Part shown: piece after piece, positions 1 to 4,029 of the stretch
Layout: each line of letters begins with the position of its first letter
Position numbering within the stretch: the first letter of the stretch is position 1
Source: UBA1227 sp964539045
Lineage (GTDB): Bacteria > Bacillota > Clostridia > Oscillospirales > Acutalibacteraceae
Length of the DNA: 8,431 bases
Direction: 5' to 3'
Assembly (NCBI GenBank): GCA_964539045.1
Contig: CAZIHW010000093.1
Location: 1 to 8,431 of the forward strand
The notes under the pieces: generated by a model
Databases searched by the model: none
Told to the model about the DNA's origin: nothing
What the model saw: only the letters and a program-made list of their open reading frames with translations
Position numbers and translations under genes: made by a program

Positions 1-385
<385 letters not shown>

Positions 386-616
386 ATTGTATTAAATCGT
401 CCGTGGAATTTACAGACGTTCTAATCCTTTAGATAAGCTTTTTTGCTCATTACTTTTGCTGACATTTTTCAATGTCTTTTCAAACTCATTGTTCGAAATT
501 CTGTTAGAAATCTCTTTTGAAATTTCAGGGTCCATTTCTAGTTTGTCGTTGTTTAATTTTCAAGGTACATAACGCTCGGAAAGTGTTCCCTCCGAGCCGC
601 TCTGTTTCCAAAGCGC
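386..616 (-). ncRNA. 16S rRNA leader (5' external transcribed spacer)
   Basis: This is the stretch between the predicted rRNA transcription start (near 616) and the mature 16S 5' end. On the transcribed strand it begins with a hairpin (574-597, stem GCTCGGA/TCCGAGC, 10-nt loop). Next comes CTTGAAAATTAAACAACG (564-547), which resembles sequences common near clostridial rRNA genes and may include an antitermination (boxA-like) site; that role is inference. An AT-rich tract leads to 16S. Part of it should pair with sequence downstream of 16S, outside the window, for processing. It also holds a 41-codon open frame with a 12-bp repeat (see findings). Confidence 0.7.
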
Positions 617-622
617 TCGATT

Positions 623-652
623 AATATACCACATTCTTATTACCCATGTCAA
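623..652 (-). promoter_or_regulatory. rRNA operon promoter
   Basis: On the minus strand a perfect -35 TTGACA (652-647) is followed by an 18-nt spacer and -10 TATATT (628-623), preceded by TGG, an extended -10. Upstream (653-680) the DNA is nearly all A/T with long T runs on the plus strand, resembling an UP element. Direction and position fit the 16S gene starting near 385. Predicted start is near 616. This is the strongest promoter match in the window. Confidence 0.88.
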
Positions 653-712
653 CAAGATTTTTTAGTTTTTTTGTCATTTTACAACCAATCCGGGAGATTG
701 CCCTGACGGTGT

Positions 713-745
713 GAAAATATAAGGCCCCGCCCGATGGGCGGAGCC
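713..745 (-). terminator. Rho-independent terminator of the envelope operon
   Basis: The inverted repeat 723-732 / 736-745 (GGCCCCGCCC and GGGCGGAGCC, 3-nt loop) gives nine GC-rich pairs with one mismatch. On the minus strand it is followed by a T-rich tail (TTATATTTT, 722-714). It lies 45 bp past the stop of the transglutaminase-like gene and before the rRNA promoter, so it would keep operon transcripts from running into the rRNA promoter. Confidence 0.85.
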
Positions 746-790
746 TACATATTCAGAGTCTATATATTTAGGTATTATTTTATTCAGACA

Positions 791-1987
791 TCATTTAGTA
801 AAGAAGAATCTCACGATGTGTCTGACTTTATCCTCAGTATATTGCATCCTGCTTGCGTCCACTTTACCCGAAGGCACTCTTGAATTTGCCCATGTCAGCA
901 TAGAATACATCTGGCCGTTATTGGTATCGGTCATCTTTGAGAAAGCCTCTTCATAAGCAGTCGCGTCCGTAAAAGCAAGTTCAATGCTGGATGCCCCACT
1001 CTCAAGAACTTTAACGAGTTGATTTTTGATTGAATCCCTCACACCGTCATCATACGTAGAGAACATAAGCCCTTTTTGCCTGAAATATCCATAGCTCTCC
1101 GCCGTACAATCCTTCCACAAGTCCTTATCTTCCGCACTGTGCGTGATTGAGAGATCTTTGGTACTCATATTGAAGTATATGTGGCTCGGCGTATTATCCG
1201 GGCAATCAACACTTCCCGTAATCGAATAGTCGTCCCATGTGATATCCAGATTGTACATTTCCCCGTTTATCTTGACTATATTCCACATATGTCCCTGCAT
1301 TGAACCAACCTCATCCGGAGCATCACCGGTAGCGAGATAATTCTCCACACCCAAAGCCTTAAGCAAATATTGCGCAGCCCTGGAATACCCCTCACAACCT
1401 GCTTTTCCGTTAACAAGAGCTCCATACATAGAGTATGTCATTCCGTCGCCGGCATCCGAATACTCATTATGCGATGCAAGCCAGTCGTGCACATACAATT
1501 CCTTGTCAAATTCATCTGTGAATTGCGAAGCGGCAAGTACGATATCTGCTGCAACTGATTCAATCTCGGCCATGCAAGCTTCATATTTTTCTTTATTCAT
1601 TGTATATTGGGGTACGAAATAATACATGCTTCCCATACCCCTGACCATGCAATGATTGCTGATAAAAAACAGTTCCGGATTATCATATGACAATGCCGCA
1701 AATACATGTTCGAGCTCCTTATCGTTAACTTTCGGCACCATTATCTCATCCGGGAAATCCTTTATTGAGGCATATATAATCCTGTATGCGGATTTTTCCG
1801 TATCGCTGAGTCCATTGTAGTAGTACCTGTACTTAGTGTCCGTATAAGAATCCGTTATATCGTATCCGTTTTTAGAAGCAGACAGTTCGGCAAGCGGTTC
1901 ACTCACCGGGAAAAACATGAAGACACAAAATACGATACATGCCAATATCAAAAGTGTGCTTAAAATCCCTTTAGTCAGTCGTTTCAA
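791..1987 (-). CDS. Membrane-anchored transglutaminase-like protein
   Basis: This 398-residue protein starts with a charged tip and one hydrophobic segment (about residues 8-27), so it is probably membrane-anchored with the rest outside the cell. No convincing lipobox follows. A transglutaminase-like papain-fold domain lies at about residues 130-275. Its expected triad is visible: Cys198 in GKAGCEGYSRA, His233 in GHMWNIV and Asp248 in YNLDITWDD. Such domains in bacteria are mostly peptidases or cross-linkers at the surface; the substrate here is unknown. About 120 C-terminal residues have no recognised domain. The start is TTG at 1987: AAGGAG (2000-1995) sits 7 nt upstream, inside the last codons of the preceding gene, whose TGA lies 4 nt before. 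That argues for translational coupling with the LCP-like gene. I am confident of the fold, not of the role. Confidence 0.88.
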   Translation of the reverse strand: MKRLTKGILSTLLILACIVFCVFMFFPVSEPLAELSASKNGYDITDSYTDTKYRYYYNGLSDTEKSAYRIIYASIKDFPDEIMVPKVNDKELEHVFAALSYDNPELFFISNHCMVRGMGSMYYFVPQYTMNKEKYEACMAEIESVAADIVLAASQFTDEFDKELYVHDWLASHNEYSDAGDGMTYSMYGALVNGKAGCEGYSRAAQYLLKALGVENYLATGDAPDEVGSMQGHMWNIVKINGEMYNLDITWDDYSITGSVDCPDNTPSHIYFNMSTKDLSITHSAEDKDLWKDCTAESYGYFRQKGLMFSTYDDGVRDSIKNQLVKVLESGASSIELAFTDATAYEEAFSKMTDTNNGQMYSMLTWANSRVPSGKVDASRMQYTEDKVRHIVRFFFTK

Positions 1988-1991
1988 CTAA

Positions 1992-2807
1992 TCACTCCTT
2001 GGCCGAAGAAAGCCTAACTTTTATATCTTTTTTTGTTCCCTTTGATACGTTTGAAAGGAAGTCGTGGTATTTTTGGAAATCAACTATAGTTACATCGCTT
2101 TCAGCAGAATTTATCATATCGGAGAACAATTCGTCTCCCTTTTCAGCGTTTGTTATGTTTATCTTTTGCTGAAGATAATCCGCGATTACATTGCCCTGTT
2201 TTTCCAGGTCATAATCGGTTTCTCCGGATCCCATGTACCTCAGGTACTTAAAGAAGTTGTCACCACTGAGTTTCTGCGGCCCGGGGAGTAAATTCAGTGA
2301 AAAGTCGTCGCCTGAAAAATCTATCTTATTCTTTATGTTTACTTCATAAAGACCCATGGCACCTGAGAAGGTCTTAAATTTCTTTTCTGTTACAAGCACA
2401 TATCTGTCTATGTCCAAGTTGAATTTCTCGGAAACCTCTTTCGTTATATCGGCTGCTTTGACGGAATCAATTTTAGAAGAAGGAAGAGGCGTGATGACAA
2501 ATGACTTATCTTTTGTATTGATAGTTATGTGTGTAAGTATCAATATCTCCCCGCTGTCTGTCTTTGTCCCCGCAAACAACAGATTTACATACTCCTTCAT
2601 ATTGGCAGGCTGAACAGTAATACCATCATTCGGTTTGCCATCACTATCACTGTCAGGACGTTCCTTTAAATACGTAGCAAGTGATGCTGCGGCGATGATC
2701 AATACGATAATTACGAAGACAGATATCCAGATTCTCTTCTTATCGGCATTCATTCGTTTGGTTGTTTTAAACTTCAGTTTAGTTTTTCCGCCAACACCCT
2801 TTGCCAT
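1992..2807 (-). CDS. Divergent LytR-CpsA-Psr (LCP)-like membrane-anchored protein
   Basis: This protein of 271 residues has a basic N-terminus (about 25 residues, many Lys), one membrane helix (about 26-45), an acidic linker (DSDSDGKPND) and an extracytoplasmic domain. The domain follows the LCP outline: a LILTHITINTKDKSFVITPLP strand-turn segment, then FNLDIDRYVLVTEKKF, the GAMGLYEVNI stretch where LCP proteins have a GGV motif, and LPGPQKLSGDNFFKYLRY followed by DLEKQGNVI. LCP proteins transfer glycopolymers to peptidoglycan using several Arg and Asp residues. Most of those arginines are absent here, including the RxxRQ pattern, replaced by DLEKQ. It is therefore a degenerate or diverged member, and enzymatic activity is doubtful. 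The start chosen is ATG at 2807, 10 nt after AAAGGA; a GTG at 2813 is in frame but only 4 nt from it. It is first in an operon with the transglutaminase-like gene. Confidence 0.75.
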   Translation of the reverse strand: MAKGVGGKTKLKFKTTKRMNADKKRIWISVFVIIVLIIAAASLATYLKERPDSDSDGKPNDGITVQPANMKEYVNLLFAGTKTDSGEILILTHITINTKDKSFVITPLPSSKIDSVKAADITKEVSEKFNLDIDRYVLVTEKKFKTFSGAMGLYEVNIKNKIDFSGDDFSLNLLPGPQKLSGDNFFKYLRYMGSGETDYDLEKQGNVIADYLQQKINITNAEKGDELFSDMINSAESDVTIVDFQKYHDFLSNVSKGTKKDIKVRLSSAKE

Positions 2808-2853
2808 ACGCACACCGTCCTTTCCGAATAATACTCACGCACTGAACTTAATT

Positions 2854-2882
2854 AGTATACTATAAAAATAATAGCGCAACAA
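2854..2882 (-). promoter_or_regulatory. Promoter of the LCP-like/transglutaminase operon
   Basis: On the minus strand TTGTTG (2882-2877), a 17-nt spacer and TATACT (2859-2854) lie upstream of the LCP-like start, giving a 5' UTR of roughly 40 nt. The -10 matches 5 of 6 consensus bases and the -35 is weaker (3 of 6). A typical sigma-A promoter is likely. Confidence 0.65.
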
Positions 2883-2931
2883 TATGCAAAAGACACAATA
2901 ATTTTTTACATCTTTTTTATTCAAAAAAGTC

Positions 2932-2960
2932 TTGACGATAAAGTACAAGTATGTTATATT
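2932..2960 (+). promoter_or_regulatory. tRNA operon promoter
   Basis: TTGACG (2932-2937), a 17-nt spacer and TATATT (2955-2960) with an upstream TGT (extended -10) sit 16 bp before tRNA-Thr. The A/T-rich block just upstream, including the inverted repeat CTTTTTT-ATTC-AAAAAAG (2912-2929), could act as an UP element. Predicted start is near 2967. Confidence 0.85.
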
Positions 2961-2976
2961 AACTAGGCGTTTAAGT

Positions 2977-3052
2977 GCTGGTGTAGCTCAGTTGGTAGAG
3001 CAGCTGATTTGTAATCAGCAGGTCAGGGGTTCGAGTCCGTTCACCAGCTCCA
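2977..3052 (+). tRNA. tRNA-Thr (anticodon UGU)
   Basis: This is a 76-nt cloverleaf with CCA encoded. Acceptor GCTGGTG (2977-2983) pairs with CACCAGC (3042-3048), the discriminator base is T3049 and CCA is 3050-3052. The anticodon stem is GCTGA/TCAGC, loop TTTGTAA, anticodon TGT at 3010-3012, reading ACA threonine codons. The T-loop TTCGAGT is normal, but the T-stem has a G-G opposition (3027 with 3039) and a G-T pair, so this arm is less stable than usual. It is the first gene of a two-tRNA transcript. Confidence 0.96.
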
Positions 3053-3057
3053 CAAAC

Positions 3058-3079
3058 ACCTGCAGGGTAACTTGCAGGT
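3058..3079 (+). other. Hairpin in the tRNA-Thr/tRNA-Tyr spacer
   Basis: ACCTGCA (3058-3064) and TGCAGGT (3073-3079) can form a 7-bp stem with an 8-nt loop, followed by TATAATTTT. It may guide tRNA processing or act as a weak partial terminator. The T run is broken, so I do not call it a terminator. Confidence 0.45.
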
Positions 3080-3088
3080 TATAATTTT

Positions 3089-3173
3089 GGAAGAGTTCCC
3101 GAGTGGCCAAAGGGGGCAGACTGTAAATCTGTTGCTTCTAGCTTCGGTGGTTCGAATCCACCCTCTTCCACCA
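3089..3173 (+). tRNA. tRNA-Tyr (anticodon GUA)
   Basis: This is an 85-nt class II tRNA with a long variable arm. Acceptor GGAAGAG (3089-3095) pairs with CTCTTCC (3163-3169), the discriminator is A3170 and CCA is encoded at 3171-3173. Anticodon loop CTGTAAA (3121-3127) has GTA at 3123-3125, reading UAU and UAC tyrosine codons. T-loop TTCGAAT is canonical. It is 36 bp downstream of tRNA-Thr with no promoter between, so the two are co-transcribed. Confidence 0.96.
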
Positions 3174-3176
3174 CGT

Positions 3177-3211
3177 CGTCGCAAGCTGATATCGCTTGCG
3201 ACGATTTTTTT
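3177..3211 (+). terminator. Rho-independent terminator of the tRNA operon
   Basis: A perfect 10-bp stem CGTCGCAAGC (3177-3186) / GCTTGCGACG (3194-3203) with a 7-nt loop is followed by A and seven T (3205-3211). It begins 4 bp after the tRNA-Tyr CCA. No T run exists on the minus side, so it does not obviously stop the convergent TetR gene. Confidence 0.95.
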
Positions 3212-3262
3212 ATGAAAAAGTCATCTCTCACTTATTCCGGAGTTCCTGCTTCCTAAAACAGG

Positions 3263-3808
3263 TCAGCTGTTGTTCCAGAGATTGCCCTTCAATGGTTCAG
3301 GGAGAATATCATAAATCGCTCTTGCCGCCTGCCTCGCATCAAGTTCCGGGTATTCACCTCTGATCCAACCCTCATAAAGGTGTGGTATTCCGTGACATAA
3401 GAATTTATATTGTATTTCCTCAGTCGGGGTGAGTTCTGTCCGGCCTCGCATCAAATATATAAGCTTAACCGCATTGAAAGAGGCCTCATACAAAAAGTTT
3501 TGAAAAGAATTAGCTCCGGTGGAATCAAATATCTTAATCTTATCTCTGAAAAATTCTGTTCCGGTTGAGGTCATTATATAGAAAAAGTCCTCAAAAGTAT
3601 TAATCTTTCCTGCCAGCAAGTACTCCTCTAAAAACTTCATATAGTTGTAGTTCATTACGTCATATTTATCCTTAAAATACCTGTAAAATGTTGCCCTGCC
3701 GACACCTGCCTCATCCAATATCATCTGTACGGTTATCCTATCAAAAGCATTCTTTTCAATTAAGCTGTTGAAAGCTTCCAGTATTATCTCCTTGGTTTTG
3801 TTTTCCAT
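3263..3808 (-). CDS. TetR/AcrR-family transcriptional regulator
   Basis: This 181-residue protein has an N-terminal TetR DNA-binding domain (about 1-52). The helix-turn-helix is ITVQMILDEAGVGRATFYRYF (25-45), with the family-typical FYRYFKDK ending. The C-terminal all-helical ligand or dimer domain, ending with a YKFLCHGIPHLYEGWIRGEYP stretch, resembles the Firmicutes-type TetR C-terminal domain. The ligand cannot be told. The start is ATG at 3808 with AAAGGA 8 nt upstream. A longer frame back to GTG 3892 would begin upstream of the predicted transcription start and would only translate the tandem repeats, so I rejected it. The gene is divergent from the big flavoprotein gene, the classic position for a local repressor; control of that gene is inferred. 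No clear terminator follows its TGA. Confidence 0.92.
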   Translation of the reverse strand: MENKTKEIILEAFNSLIEKNAFDRITVQMILDEAGVGRATFYRYFKDKYDVMNYNYMKFLEEYLLAGKINTFEDFFYIMTSTGTEFFRDKIKIFDSTGANSFQNFLYEASFNAVKLIYLMRGRTELTPTEEIQYKFLCHGIPHLYEGWIRGEYPELDARQAARAIYDILPEPLKGNLWNNS

Positions 3809-3877
3809 TATACTTTTCCTTTCGTGTATGCTTCTCCTTCGGTGTATGCTTTTTCTTCGTATATACTTTTCCTTTGG
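3808..3877 (-). repeat. Four 17-18 bp tandem repeats in the TetR 5' UTR
   Basis: Read on the plus strand the units are TTATACTTTTCCTTTCG (3808-3824), TGTATGCTTCTCCTTCGG (3825-3842), TGTATGCTTTTTCTTCG (3843-3859) and TATATACTTTTCCTTTGG (3860-3877). In the mRNA each unit carries an SD-like purine block (AAAGGA, GAAGGA or GAAGAA) then a UAU or CAU. The unit next to the gene supplies the real ribosome binding site, and the unit farthest away is nearly identical to it. Confidence 0.85.
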
Positions 3878-3894
3878 TGAAACAATTTTCACTT

Positions 3895-3923
3895 ATTGTA
3901 TCACATTGGAACAAATTTGTCAT
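3895..3923 (-). promoter_or_regulatory. TetR gene promoter
   Basis: On the minus strand ATGACA (3923-3918), a 17-nt spacer and TACAAT (3900-3895), each 5 of 6 to consensus. Predicted start is near 3888, leaving an 80-nt 5' UTR made almost wholly of the tandem repeats. Confidence 0.72.
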
Positions 3924-3930
3924 TTTGTTC
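3909..3930. promoter_or_regulatory. Candidate TetR operator
   Basis: GAACAAA (3909-3915) and TTTGTTC (3924-3930) form a perfect 7-bp inverted repeat around an 8-bp centre. A nested perfect palindrome ACAAATTTGT lies at 3911-3920. It covers the -35 of the TetR promoter, as expected for autoregulation, and is about 30 bp upstream of the -10 of the divergent gene. Binding is inferred from position and symmetry only. Confidence 0.5.
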
Positions 3931-3936
3931 TTCTGA

Positions 3937-3966
3937 CATACAGCTCAATAGTTATAAACTTATAAT
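3937..3966 (+). promoter_or_regulatory. Probable promoter of the flavoprotein-hypA operon
   Basis: A perfect -10 TATAAT lies at 3961-3966. The best -35 is the poor CATACA (3937-3942) at 18 nt. The -10 overlaps TTATAA-AC-TTATAA (3952-3965). A strong -10 with a weak -35 fits regulated or activator-assisted expression. The 5' UTR would be about 57 nt. Confidence 0.5.
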
Positions 3967-4029
3967 GGTATAGTTTTTTGGGGATATATATTTTGGTATA
4001 TATATGGAATATTAAAAGGAGTTGAATTC

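Noticed and set aside
2808..2813. GTG start of the LCP-like gene at 2813
   Set aside because: It is only 4 nt from AAAGGA, while ATG 2807 has 10 nt spacing and is a stronger codon. The difference is two residues.
3080..3085. TATAAT between the two tRNA genes as a separate tRNA-Tyr promoter
   Set aside because: It lies 3 bp before the tRNA, so transcription would begin inside the gene, and there is no -35.
3809..3892. 28-residue N-terminal extension of the TetR protein from GTG 3892
   Set aside because: The GTG lies upstream of the predicted transcription start, and the extension only translates the tandem repeats (basic, low complexity). ATG 3808 has a good ribosome binding site and gives the normal family start.
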